Assembly (NCBI GenBank): GCA_020912385.1
Contig: CP087208.1
Coordinates: 1,922,001-1,986,000, forward strand
Origin: Neofusicoccum parvum
Taxonomy: Eukaryota > Ascomycota > Dothideomycetes > Botryosphaeriales > Botryosphaeriaceae
Direction: 5' to 3'
Length of the DNA stretch: 64,000 nt
Shown here: one piece after another, positions 13,201 through 24,902 of the stretch
Layout of the letters: the number at the start of each line of letters is the position of its first letter
How positions within the stretch are numbered: the first letter of the stretch is position 1
The notes under the pieces: generated by a model
What the model was told of the DNA's origin: nothing
Database searches by the model: none
What the model saw: the letters and a program-made list of their open reading frames with translations, nothing else
Made by a program: the position numbers and the translations under genes

Positions 13201-15966
13201 GACCTCGTCACCTGGCGCCAGCACATCTTCCATCTCATCAACGGGAAGTACCTGCAGCTATTGCCTCAGCAGCAGGGCAACGCCAGCGGTAACTCGTATG
13301 CCTACCGCGGCTATCACGAAACGGCTTGGATCATCAATAGATTCGCACATGTGGCTCGCAAGCACAGCCTTCCCGATGTCTGCATCAACCAACTCAGCCG
13401 CATCTACACGCTGCCCAACATTGAGATCCAGGAAGCTTTCCTCAAGCTTCGCGAGCAGGCCAAGTGCCACTACCAGAACAAGCAGGAGCTCAACAGCGGC
13501 CTCGATGTTATCAACAACACCAATCTCAACTACTTTGGTGCCCAGCAGAAGGCTGAGTTCTACACACTCAAGGGTATGTTCCTTGCCAAGCTCGGCCAGT
13601 CTGCCGAGGCCAACGACGCTTTTGGAAGTGCTCTGTACTTTGACATCAAGCTGCCCAAGGCATGGAAGGAATGGGGCCGTTACAACGACAACCTGTTCAA
13701 GCAGACCCCGACGAACCTGGAGAAGGCTGCTTCAGCCATCAGCTGCTACCTCGAAGCTGCAAGCCAATACAAGAACCACAAGTCTCGCGAGCTTCTTGGC
13801 CGTATCTTGTGGCTTCTCAGCCTCGACAACTCGGAACGTACGCTAGCGAAGACGTTCGAGCAGTTCAAGGGTGACACGCCCTCGTGGTACTGGATCACCT
13901 ACATTCCGCAACTGTTCGTTGGTCTCTCTCGTCCCGAAGCGCCCATCTGCAGACAAGTGCTCGGAAAGCTGGCAAAGACCTATCCGCAGGCTCTGTTCTT
14001 CCAGCTCCGCACGAGTCGTGAAGACTTCCACCAAATTCGCAAGCAGCAGGAGGCGAAGGAGGCCAGGGAGAAGGCCATCCGCGAAAAGAAGGCGGCGGCA
14101 GCTGGAGGGTCAGCGCAGGGTCAGGGCCAAAACCAGAACCAGAATCAAAACCAGGAGAACAAGCAAGGCTCGCCGTCGAGACCTGGCACGTCTGGCGGTA
14201 CGGAGAACAGACCCGGCACTTCTGGCGGAAACAACAACAATCAAGGCCAGAACAATGCTCAGGGTGCCAATGGCCAGAAGGCTGACGGTGGCTCAGCCAC
14301 GCCGAGCGCGGAGCAGCCGCCGCAGCCGAGGAAACCGTGGGATTATGTGGAGGAGGTCATGGCTGCGCTGAAGACGGCGTTCCCTCTCCTGGCCCTGTCG
14401 ATGGAGACGATGAGCGATGGCATTGCCAAGCACTTCAAGTGTCCCCCTGACGAGGACGCGTACAGACTCATCGTGGCCCTGCTGAACGATGGTCTCAGCT
14501 ACGTCGGACGCCAGCCTGCCCTGTACGCGCAGGATGTCAAGCTGCCTAGCTCGACAGAGGCCAACATCACTCGCTTCGCCGAGTCAGTCCTCCCGCCGCA
14601 CATCCGCAGGTCTTTCGAGGCCGATTTTGTCAACAAGAAGCCCACGATGTACGAGTACATCCAGAAGCTGCGCAAGTGGAGGAACCGCTTCGAGGAGAAG
14701 CTCGACCGTCGCCGGCTCACCCACCACCTCGAATCTTACACGACCCATCTCAGTGACTTCAAGTACCAGAAGTTTGATGAGATCGAGGTGCCCGGACAGT
14801 ACTTGCTGCATCGCGACAAGAACCAGGACTTTGTGCGCATCGAACGATTCCTACCGGACATTGACTTGGTCAGGACTGTTGGCTTCTGCCACCGTCGCCT
14901 CAAGATCCGTGGCCATGATGGCAGCACGCATCCCTTTGCGATCCAGCACCCAGCTGCCAGGAACTGCAGACGCGAGGAACGCATCCTGCAGCTGTTCCGC
15001 ATCTTCAACACCACGCTGGCCAAGCGCAAGGAGAGCCGGCGTCGCAACCTGCAGTTCACACTACCGCTCATGGTGCCGCTCTCGCCTGGTGTTCGCATGG
15101 TCCAGGACGATTCGTCGTACATCAGTCTGCAGGGCATCTACGAGGACTACTGCCGTCGCAACGACGTCAACAAGGATGACCCGATTCTCTTTGCGATCGA
15201 GAAGCTCCGCAGCATCGGGCCGCAACTCTTGTCGCAGCAGCCACCGCCAGGCCACCCGAACGCCGACATTATCCGGCAGCGCAACATCGAGCAGAGCACA
15301 GCCATCCGTCTCGAGATCTTCGCGGCGATCCAGGAGAAGTATGTGCCGCCGACAGCGGTACTGGACTACTTCAACGCCATCTACCCGAGCTTCGCGGACC
15401 TGTGGCTCTTCCGCCGGCAGTTCTCGTACCAACTAGCGACGCTCACGTTCATCACGTACATCATGCACATGAACACGCGCTACCCGCACAAGATGAACAT
15501 CTCGCGGCGGTCGGGCAACATCTGGGGCTCGGAGCTGGTGCCGTCGATGGCAGGCGGCAAGCCGCTGTTCCACAACCCGGAGCCGGTGCCCTTCCGGCTG
15601 ACGCCGAACCTGCAGACGATGATGGGCCCGCTCGCGACCGAGGGCATCTTCGCGCCGGCGCTCATGGCCATCGCGCGCTGCCTGGTCGAGCCGGACGGCG
15701 AGCTGGAGATGCAGCTGAGCATTTTTGTGCGCGACGAGATGGTGCACTGGCACACGCAGCAGCACCGCCAGAACGTGCAGGACGGCCAGCTGCGCGAGAG
15801 CGTCGAGCACAACGCGGGCCAGATTGTCAAGCGCGCGAAGAGCCTGGCCGAGGTGCCGAACAGCAACAATCTGCCGGCGAACCAGACGGTGGTGGATCTG
15901 GTGGCCGTGGCGGTGAATCCGGGGAAGTTGTGCATGACGGATCCGCTTTGGATGCCGTATTTGTAG
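4300..15966 (+). CDS. TRA1: TRA1, SAGA/NuA4 scaffold (PIKK-family pseudokinase)
   Basis: Giant scaffold shared by the SAGA and NuA4 histone acetyltransferase complexes; it is the docking surface for acidic transcription activators. Proposed exons: 4300-4354, 4440-4597, 4663-15966, giving 3838 aa (yeast Tra1 is about 3744). ATG 4300 sits in the context GCCACCATGG. The first two thirds are helical repeats (HEAT type). A FAT region lies near residues 2650-3190, then a Q/N/G-rich insert (about residues 3215-3295), a PI3K-like domain (about 3450-3760) and the FATC tail ending DPLWMPYL. The kinase-like part lacks the usual catalytic Asp/Asn and DFG residues, as expected for Tra1/TRRAP pseudokinases. 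The single 11.3-kb exon has no frame break. Identification rests on the overall architecture, recognised junctions ([16 protein letters not shown]) and the FATC. Confidence 0.97.
14095..14335 (+). repeat. Low-complexity Q/N/G-rich coding insert in TRA1
   Basis: Imperfect CAR/AAY codon repeats encode alternating Gln-Asn and Gly-Gln runs, with two near-identical RPGTSGG blocks. The segment links the FAT region to the pseudokinase region and is probably a flexible, length-variable linker. Confidence 0.85.
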
Positions 15967-18900
15967 AGGGGGGGAAAGGGAAATACAGGATTAGGGGAGT
16001 TGGCGGTCTGGGGTGGATGGGTAGATGGGTGGATGGATGGACCTGGTGCAATGGGAAGGCGTTGGAGCCACGGATGGGTTGGTGGTGTTCAAAGCATTGC
16101 AGGGAGAAATTGCGGTTGCACTTTTTTTTTTTTTGTTTAGTTATGGTGGTTCGCTGTATTATAACTCAGTCCGTGGTGAGCGTGGGCGTACTCTTGGGCA
16201 TTAAAATACAGGGCGTTTTTATCGTAGCAGCTGGTTGCTTGAGTGTCTGTACAGAGGGCTTTGTGATGAATAGATGGATGAAGAGGTCCTTGGATAGGGA
16301 CAAGTGATGCAATAAGCTAAATAACGGAAACTACTGGTTGTGAAATTGCAAGTGTTGTCTCTCCATGGACGGTATTGTGTTGTGTACAACCATTCGCCCT
16401 CCTCCGGATGGCTTGCCAAGAACGCTAGAAACTTATCTCTAGCGCATATTTAAGGGATATCAGTCGAGGAAAATAATTGAATCGTTCACGGTTTTCTGAT
16501 TCCCTTTCCCATGGCGGGGTTCCGCAAACCAGCCCGACCTCTCTCCCTCCCACTCGCCTTGCCACCACCACCACCACTGGCACCACCACGCGACGCTGAA
16601 ATAAGCTACTTGCGCATTCCCTGTTCCAGTCAAGGTCTCCAGCGCTTTGACTCCACTCGGCAAGGCGATCTTCCGTGGCCTGTGTCGGCCCACCTCGGGT
16701 TCCCTCGCTCTGCTCGGACAAGGGCCTCGGACCCGAAGCCTCGTCCCGAGCCAACCTCACGTCGTCGGCCACGGGGGTTGAGGGCGCCGGGAGGGCGGGT
16801 GCGAGGGTTCGCGGAGCTTGGAGGAGGGGTGGGCATGCTTTGGAAAGGGGTGTGCTGCGCGTTTGTCGTCCTTTTTGGCGCGGATTGGCTCTCGGATATA
16901 AGATTTTGGTGGTTGGATGGGGAGTGTGGGTCTTCGGACTCTGCTTGGAAGGGTGGAAATGGGCATGATGGATGCAGGTGTTTCTTCGCCTGGGTTTTCT
17001 GGTGGAGGGGTGGCTATTGGCCTGCGAGGCCGCTTCATTGGTCTGGAAATTAGAGGTCCGCAAGTCGGTACGGGAGAGCCATGCTTGACGCACCAGCAGA
17101 ATCGTTCCGCAACTGTACTTTTGATCGGCACTCTAGTTTACCTTGTAAGTCGAGATTTTTTTAGCCCTCTCTGAGGTGTTGAATTCGGAATCCGAGTCTT
17201 GCATGTCTTTCATAGTCTCGCATTGCTTGTTGACTTAACTTCAAGCAGCGGCTAGGATCTCGAACTTCAATCCGCGTGATAGACGTGGAATGTACGCACT
17301 GCACATGCACCGGCTTCATGATGGAGAAGATTTGTTAAGTTTCGGCTCATTTCTAAGTGGTCCTGGAACGAAGACATTTTGATTCAATGCCTCAATCCTG
17401 CTACGGTTTTTGTCACCCCTCGCTGAAGCCTGAAGTACACTAACTACTCTCCCACTAACGGCCGTAGTAAACCAGTTGAGTTTCTTACCAAAGCACTGAC
17501 TGTACGTCGTTTGCTTCAAGAAGCAAGCATATTTACCATCGAAAGCTTAATTTACGGAGCTTAGTTGAATTGTTAAAAAAAAAAAGAGAGAAGAAAAGGG
17601 CTCGTTACCAAAATGCTTCGGCGACGCGGACAATAAATCCTAGCCGACCTCAATAGGATATGACTTATGCAGTCAGCATTCAGACAGGAAATTCGAAAAA
17701 AAAAAAACGGAAAAAAAGAGAATCCAGCCGCGTCGTGGACCAAGAGGGAAGCCTGCTGCCAGTAGCAGCTGTGGATTCCTCGGAGCCACTTACCCCAAGG
17801 AGCCGGACTTCGGAGGCGGAAATTCAGCACCATCACAACCAACGCACCCTCGGCTCCGACGGGTTCGATTCTAATTCTTATCCAACGAGATTCGCGCAAT
17901 TGTTGCTTATTGGTCTTCTCGGTTCCGCTGCAGAGCCCCAATGCTCCCTTTCTTTAACAACGCTCGCCGACGCTGCGCTTTGCGCTTTGCACTGGTCGCG
18001 CGCGTCCGGATTTTCTCTCACCCTACCCTATTTTGGGGTTGCCATGGCTTTACGGCAACGATTTACCTAAGCACAGCGCTGGGAGGGGGGAAGTGATGGC
18101 CGGCACGCGGCTGGGAGTGGCCGAAGGAACACATAACACCAGCACGACAGCAGCACCAACGCGAACGACCACGATAGCGCCGTGCGCGTTCACCAAGCGG
18201 TTGCCACCGCGCCCCTCAAACTGCCACGCCCGACTCGACCCCCTCCACCGCAGCCGCGCGCTCAAACATGAAGGCTCGAGCAGAGAAGGGCGGAGGCAGT
18301 CTTCGGTCCTCGACCACCCTCGAAGCATGAAGGTGGAAGAATCCCGCCTAGGCGTCGAAAGTTTCCGTCGGGCCACACGTCCCAGGACGGCCAGCCCCCC
18401 CTCTTCCCCCTGGTCCACTCACGACACGGACTCTCCCCGTGCATGGACCTCGACGCTGCCGCCCAAGAAACAGACTCTACTCTGCGGCACACCCCCATAC
18501 AGGTCCACTATTCAGCGACACTCGTCGACAGACACCCGGACGGACGGCTTCACACGCAGGAGGAAGGAGGAGGGAGACGAAGGAAAACCGACGAACTCCA
18601 GGCACGCGGAACGAGCACTCGCCCTCCGGCGGGGCGACACAACGCCGACCGCCCCTCCGTCCGTCGTGACTCCCGGCCCGCCCGTCGCTCCAATGAGAAC
18701 CGCCCGCTCGTGAACGGGAAGGAGCATGCTGCCTGGTCGGTGTTCATCAATCTGGCACGCGCTGCCCATGGTCTTGCAAACCGGCGGAGGCTTCCGTTTT
18801 AGGACGGCTGTTGCGGCGCGCGAGTCAACGTGGTCGGGCTGCCGAACGCATACGGCCTGCGCAAGTTCGATACCCTTGCAGCCAGTCAGGTGGACGTCCG

Positions 18901-19363
18901 CAGGCCGAATTCGTGTAGGTGAGCCGACATCGCTTGTTCCGAGAAGCGGGCGAACAGAAGTAAGTTTGAAGCGGTATCGGACGGGTCATGAGTGAGTGTG
19001 AGTTTGCACAGTGGCGGAAACAAAGTATGGTATTGGTAATAAACTCAGCGTTAAGTGTTCTCAAGCAAACATGTCCCCAAACTCCATCCTGCAGGAGAAC
19101 CTGCAATTACAGCCCCGAGTCTGGGGTCTGTTCTCCTAAAACTCCAGCAAATACTCCTACCTCAAACGCACATACCTGCTTACGAGTGAGCGGTGCTGAT
19201 GAGCGGTCATATAGTACAGGAACAAGATCTCCGCCTGTTCGACCCTCCCTAATTTCCTACACCCTTGAAACGCCGTTTTCTCGCATGTTCCATGATTACT
19301 TCCAAATACATCCGGATGCTTCAGCCTCGAAAGACAAAGTCCAAACGCAGAAATCCACACACA
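15967..19363. other. Gene-poor interval between convergent TRA1 and Zn2Cys6 gene
   Basis: About 3.4 kb with no gene I can support. Visible items: an imperfect GGAT-type tetranucleotide tract (about 16012-16041), T13 at 16122-16134, CCA-type trinucleotide repeats (16562-16580), A11 at 17575-17585 and A12 at 17696-17707. ORFs of up to about 220 codons on either strand (16425-17131 and 18033-18713) are proline/arginine-rich with no recognised domain or convincing splice partners. The 3' UTRs of both flanking genes must lie here. Confidence 0.6.
16012..16041. repeat. Imperfect GGAT/GATG tetranucleotide repeat
   Basis: Tandem imperfect copies of a GGAT-like unit in the 3' flank of TRA1, about 45 bp after the stop codon. 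Confidence 0.7.
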
Positions 19364-22015
19364 TCAGTTCATGCTGTAACTCCCGTCAAAGTCGGACCAA
19401 TTTGTGCCCTGACCAAACACATCCGATCCCAACCAGTCCAGACTCGGCTGAACATCAAACAACACGTTGAACATCTCCTCGCTTGAACTTGTCCGCGCGC
19501 CATTAGCATCTTGAGAGACGCCCGATATCGCACCGGCACCGCCAATCATATTCTGCTGGAACCAGGGCCCGATTGACGTTGAAGGACCGGGGCCAACCAT
19601 GGGAATACCGCCGTCACCAACCACGCCGTTGTTGAATATTTGCTGGTTCTGGATGTTGGAGGTCATGCCATTTGTTGGTGCAGCGTTCTTGGATCCGTCG
19701 GCGTTGGAGGTGCGATTGCTATGCTGCTCTTTTGCACGCTGGATGAGAGGAGCGCATAGACCTACGAGCGTCGCACATAGTTTTTGCAGGCGCTGTGCGG
19801 ACGAGTTCAGGCTGGGAAGCTCCATGAGGGTGTCGGCAAATTCCTTCATCAACTCGAAATCGCCGACGTGCGATGTGGCCACAACGTTGCAGAAGAGGAC
19901 GAAATAAGGGCGAAGAGGGTAGTAGAGGACCGTCCTAGCGTGTACATGTGAGCAATAGATAGGTTGATCAACGTTGGTGGGGAATACTGACCATGGCAGG
20001 AAGGATGCAAAGCTTTTTTCATCCATGGTCTTGCTGATATGGCTTTTGAGGTTTTGCAGAGCGACGAATGCTCTTCGTGCGTGGTCCAGACACTCCTCGC
20101 GCTTGATGGGATCGAGGACGACTGAAGTGTCGAAACGGAGTATCACCGTCATGATCGAATGGTAAACAAATTCGAGGGAGGTCCATTCGCTTATCAAGAA
20201 TACGTCCGAAGAGTGTGGTGGAAATGCTCGTATCTGTCCAGGTAAGCCTATGTGCATATTTTTAGGACGAGGCTGCACGTACCTCAACCACTTGCTTCTG
20301 GATTTTGTCCATCTGCCTCTTCAGTGAAGTTATTGTCGCCTCTTTCCGTTGCGGAGAATTTGTCTGGGCAGGTTGGTAGTGCAGATCGCACACAATCGTA
20401 GCTTGAATCTTTGAAAATTTGAACAAGATGTGCACAAACGAAGTGAAGGGCCGCGCTGGGTCAATTGGTGCGATGATATCGTCAGGGACATCCCAGATGG
20501 GCATGCATACTGGTCGACCGAGGCTCATTGCTAAGCCTTTGTCGAAAACATAGCACCACAAGAAACATGCTCGTAGCTCTCTTTGTTCGCTCGATAGCTC
20601 GTTATTTGGAGGGCCGAGAGGTTCACTGTGATGTAATCCGAGCGCAACACAGATGCGGCATGCGTTTGAGGCGAGCATCCAACATTTCGGTGTATCGCCA
20701 AGTTTTTGAAGTAGGGTAGTCTGTTCCAGGTCAATTGCCGCTTCTCATCTTGACTTCTCAGTTACTTACACCCGTGAGAAGCGCCTGCAGCAATGACAAT
20801 GAAGGTAACTGCAGAATGCTGATGTAATTCAACGCAGTCAAGCACCTTCTGAGGTAGTCATCCCTTGACTTTTCCAAAGCCTGTTGCATGTCTTCACCTT
20901 CTCCCGCTTCAGGAAGGTTCCATAGAAACGTGCTAGCGTAAGCGTTCACACAGACTGAGTATTGTATGAGAGTCTGCTCGTCCTCGCTTTTATTGTGCAT
21001 GGCCAGATTCATGCGTTCCAACGTTTCTCGCGAGATGTAAGTTGAGAATTCCATGTCATACGCTCCAGGATACTGGCGTTGGCTTTCTGGATCGGGCTCT
21101 GGATTCAGCGAGCTAACAGAAAAGAGGTTGTATATAGACTTTTGGTTACCTGAAAGAATCATGTGGAAGAATTCAGGTGCGGGTGCAATAAGGCAGTCAG
21201 CTATGTCTGTGACACACTTGTTTGTGGCAGGTAGAAAGTTTGGTCTTGATGTAGGGTGCTCCATTTGGCCGATGAATTCCAAGGCAGACTCGAGGACAGA
21301 GCGTCTCTCGTCGCTGATGTTTCGAGAAGAGTCGGCAAGTTCTCCCTGGATGAAGTTCTGCGCTTCGATCTCGGTGGCTCTTGCAAAGTCATGATCTGGG
21401 GTACCGGCAGCTGCACAGCCGCCGTTGGTCTCTCGTTCTCCATTCGCTTCAATCTTGCGCCCATCCTCCAATAGTGGCGACTCAGGACTCTCTAGTCTCA
21501 CTCTCTTGGCGGGGCGATCGCGTGCTTCTCGATCTGCCGGTCTGGCCTCACTGGCAGGGCTGGGGCCTGCCAAGCTCCGGGATGCCGGAGTGCCTTTGAT
21601 GGTCGCGCTGTCCTGCTGCTCCGTGGGCGATGCGGAGTCATCATCCTCTGCTGGCGTCTTTCCGTTAGAGAGAATGGTTGCCAAGCGAGTAACGGAGCTT
21701 TCAAGTCGAGACAGCCGGTTGATCATCGACTCTGTTTTGCCGTCACTATTGCAGATTAATTAAAATTCACAATCTGGCCAAGAACAGGAGGGTGACAAGA
21801 GCAGCGCAATGCCTGACGTACCCTCCGGCTCCCGTGGACTGCCGAGGCCTTCCGACACGTTTCGGCCGGGTCCTCAGACACTTTGCCTTCGAGTCGATGC
21901 AGTTGCCACAGGGGTCGCTTCTATCGCATTTGATCTGCAGATGGAGTGAGACGGAGAACAGCGGAGCGGTGGACACAGTCTGGCCGGGTACCTTTCGGGC
22001 ATAGCATAGGTCGCA
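19364..22015 (-). CDS. Zn2Cys6 transcription factor with fungal-specific regulatory domain (5' end unresolved)
   Basis: Zinc-cluster DNA-binding regulator. Exons read on the minus strand: 22015-21992, 21934-21822, 21745-20770, 20720-20283, 20233-19992, 19934-19364. The cluster is split: an 8-codon exon encodes CDLCYARK and the next IKCDRSDPCGNCIDSKAKC, giving the C-X2-C-X6-C-X5-C-X2-C-X6-C pattern. A basic stretch (RTRPKRVGRPR) and a short coiled segment (MINRLSRLESSVTRLATIL) follow. The middle region includes FLWCYVFDKGLAMSLGRP, matching the conserved motif of the fungal-specific TF domain (PF04082 type). A stop codon lies directly upstream of the first Cys, so at least one more 5' exon must exist; a TACTAAC branch site (22033-22027 on this strand) supports the acceptor at 22016. 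I could not choose the upstream donor or ATG (somewhere in about 22040-22290). Target genes are unknown; no biosynthetic cluster surrounds it. Confidence 0.85.
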
Positions 22016-24902
22016 CTAGGCCCCGAGTTAGTAATGACGCTGTGGACGAGAGGCCGAGCTCCGAGTGCTGACGGTGCCTTGGCGACTCCAGGGCTGGGGG
22101 TCTGGGGCACGGCAAAATCAGGCAGACGCATGGGGAAGGGAGACGAACAGCTGGATGTGTAGTCTGCCCGCTCTGGACGAGTAGCGTAGCCATGGATTCC
22201 GGTGGTGTCGATCTGGAGCACGGGAGGCGCGGAGAGTACGTTGTGGCTTCGCGGACAGCTAGCGGACGACGGGCGGAAACATCAGATGCATGGGCGTGGT
22301 GGCAGCTGCACTGAGGGACGAGGAGGAGGGACGCGCAAAGTTTGTAGGCGGCGGGTTGGATGTGGAACAGTAATAACTCTGGGCTAGACGAGGATTGACT
22401 GCAGGTGGGCTGAAGCTTGACGCGCCGCCCGCGTCGCGCCTGCCTCGCGCTTTCGGCCACTAGCGACCCTGACCTCATCACCTCGCCCTCGGCCTCGGTC
22501 AGCGCTCCACGGGAAGCCGTCTGCCAGCCCAGCCTGATCCGGCGTCGCCGTCCCGTATAAGGCGGCCCAGCACTGTACAGTCGACCGCCATAGCCTCAGC
22601 CCCGCCGCACCCGCTCGCGGTATATATCTATTGACACCTCTCGCCGTCCTGTCGCCTGCTTTTTTCTCGAAGCGTCCCACCGTCCCCGCCCAGTCTCCGT
22701 TCCCCGTAAATCTACGCCGTGTATGCCCAATTGCAGCTTGGAATTGGCGAGCGGCCGTATCGAGCGCGCACCTATCCCTGTTGCATTTGAGTCATTTGGG
22801 ACACCGAGCCTACTTGTTTAGGCCAGTGACTGCAATGGCCGCAACGCCAGCGGCGTCCACAAGCACGCTCCCTCTCATAAGACTGCCTACGCAGCGACTG
22901 CCTGATTCGCCGCCGTTTCCGTTCTCGTATCGCGCCTACTTTGCATGTGCAAGCCTCCTTGGCGCGTCGATTCACCGCTTACATTTCAACACCGTGGCCT
23001 TTGTCATCTCCGTGTCGCATCTCTTGGCTTCGAATTTTCATATATTAAAATCCCATTCTTCTAGATTTTCGCCGCCACAATGAATAGACCATGATCGGCG
23101 CATCCAGCTCTACGCCTCAGCTCGAGCATAGCCTTTGGACCCAGCCTGCGAACCTCGGCGTCCCACCCCACATCACCCACTCGCTTGTTTATTCTGGAAA
23201 GCACCGAAAGACCTGCACAGTGCACATTGTTCCGGTTCTGCCAGGCCACTGCATCGGAACGACCATCCCCACTAAGGAAGGGTTCCGGCGAGGCCGTCGC
23301 TTCGGTGGTAAGATTTGCGTCAAGCAGCCGCGGAGAAAGGTAACCCTATCCTTCACAGCAGTGTCAGCGCGGCGTTACCCGAATTTTTGAAAACTCAGTC
23401 CTTGGTTCTACCTACCTTGAGGCTTTTCAACCCATGAGCAGATTTTCCATCACAACGCTCGTGTGGCCTAAATTCAGGTGCGTCTATGGGTCGGTTGGGA
23501 CCCAGCGTCAGCAAAAGTGGTTAGTTGTTTGATCATCACGGACACTCTTGTGCGGTTGGACAGTTGACTGGGTCTGGTGTTCCCAGCTCCGGACGGAGCG
23601 TAGTAGGCGTTCATGCACTCGATTGTACTTGGCCAAAAGGCACTGCTCCAGCGACAACCAGCAAACCTGCTGCGCGGAGCGATGCCATGGCTTTTAACTA
23701 CTCTTACGCCAGCGGATCCTCAGCCTTGATTATGGGGAAAAGCAGCAGTGCGAACGAAGGGATAACTAGCGGCCAGCGCTTTCAAGCCCTCCGAGGTGGG
23801 CAATTTCCCAAAACAGCCGGAACCGAGCAAAAGCAGTTTAGCTCCACGTCTTTCCACCAATACCACCACGCGGTGTCCACGGACTCCGTGTGTCCAGCAG
23901 GTTTCGATAAGGTTAATACACCGCACAAGTCAGGCATAAAGCATTGGCGGGTCTAAGATCTCGGCCCGGGCGCTACGTGCTCGCATTGGTCCGGACCGGC
24001 ATCCCTCCCGTCTCAAGGGATCCTCCGCTGTTCTCATACGAGGACGCACGTACTTATGCCCGTGGGTGACGCCCGAAACTTGGCCGTCGGTTGATGATGG
24101 TGCGGAGAGTTTCATCCGCCTTGGTGTTTTCCATCACCGGTACGTTTCAGCTAACCCTGAGCGTGTGTTTAAAGTGTGAGCCTGCGGTGGCTCAGCAACT
24201 AAGGCCGTGCACTTTAATGCTCCTACTACCGCTACTGCTACTTGCCCACACTCGAGGTGAGTTTAGGGCCTCGTCTCTCTCTGTCTCTTTTGGCACAGAG
24301 CAAGCGTATTTACTGCTCTCTTTTAGTAGCTCAACGGTCGCTATTAGCTCGAGCCTACCGTTTTCTAGCGTGGCACCCAAGAACACGCAAGTCCCGTACT
24401 CTCTAGCTCGCTCTTTGCCAAGTAAAAACGGTCGATGTTGGTGGGTTACCAGCACCATGCAACCTTACCGTTACCGTCCTATACTCCAACCTTCTTTTTC
24501 TCTTTCGTACTTCACCTTTTCCAAATTCGTCGTCTCGGAGATAGCACGCCCCCATGCGGCTGAAAATCATGACTCGGCAGCCTCACGCGGCGTAAGCCGC
24601 CAAGCACAGAAAGATCAGATAAGACACCACCATCTCCACCATCACGATCAGCACCTGAGGCAGCCACCCCATCCATCCGTCCGCCGGTTCTCACCATTCA
24701 CAAGTAGCTTTTTCGCCTCAGGGTCCTCATCTCGCCACCCCATCCCTTCCCCCATCAGCCAGTCATCATGGGGCCCCCAAAAAACCAAAAAGATTACCAG
24801 TCAGGTTTCATGACGGACGCCTGACCGGCGGCCGATCGAAGTCGTCACGCGGACCCTTCAGATGCTCGGCCGCTATCCCACTTTCGTCTACTATAAGCAA
24901 CC
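22016..24902. other. Long upstream region of the Zn2Cys6 gene; no firm gene
   Basis: Contains the missing first exon(s) and promoter of the Zn2Cys6 gene. A TATATAT at 22621-22627 faces the plus strand and precedes a pyrimidine-rich stretch and an 83-codon ORF (ATG 22834, stop 23083), which may be a separate short transcript or chance. ORFs at 23091-23390 and 24091-24813 have no recognised domain. Bases about 24170-24480 are unusually rich in CTA/TAG words compared with the flanks. Confidence 0.5.
22621..22627 (+). promoter_or_regulatory. Candidate TATA box
   Basis: TATATAT at the end of a GC-rich block and about 210 bp before ATG 22834. Placement and context suit a core promoter, but no confirmed gene lies downstream. 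Confidence 0.3.

Noticed and set aside
16425..17131. Overlapping ORFs of 124-222 codons on the minus strand and 180 on the plus strand
   Set aside because: Proline/arginine-rich, no recognised domain, no convincing introns joining them to anything.
17850..17890. GGGTTCGATTC resembling a tRNA B box
   Set aside because: Flanks do not pair as a T-arm, and no A box lies at a suitable distance upstream.
18033..18713. 226-codon plus-strand ORF
   Set aside because: Arg/Thr/Pro-rich translation of GC-rich DNA; several other frames are equally open; no homology recognised.
24185..24260. Possible tRNA or tRNA-derived SINE (A-box-like GTGGCTCAGC)
   Set aside because: No matching B box or cloverleaf pairing downstream; kept only as part of the compositional-island finding.
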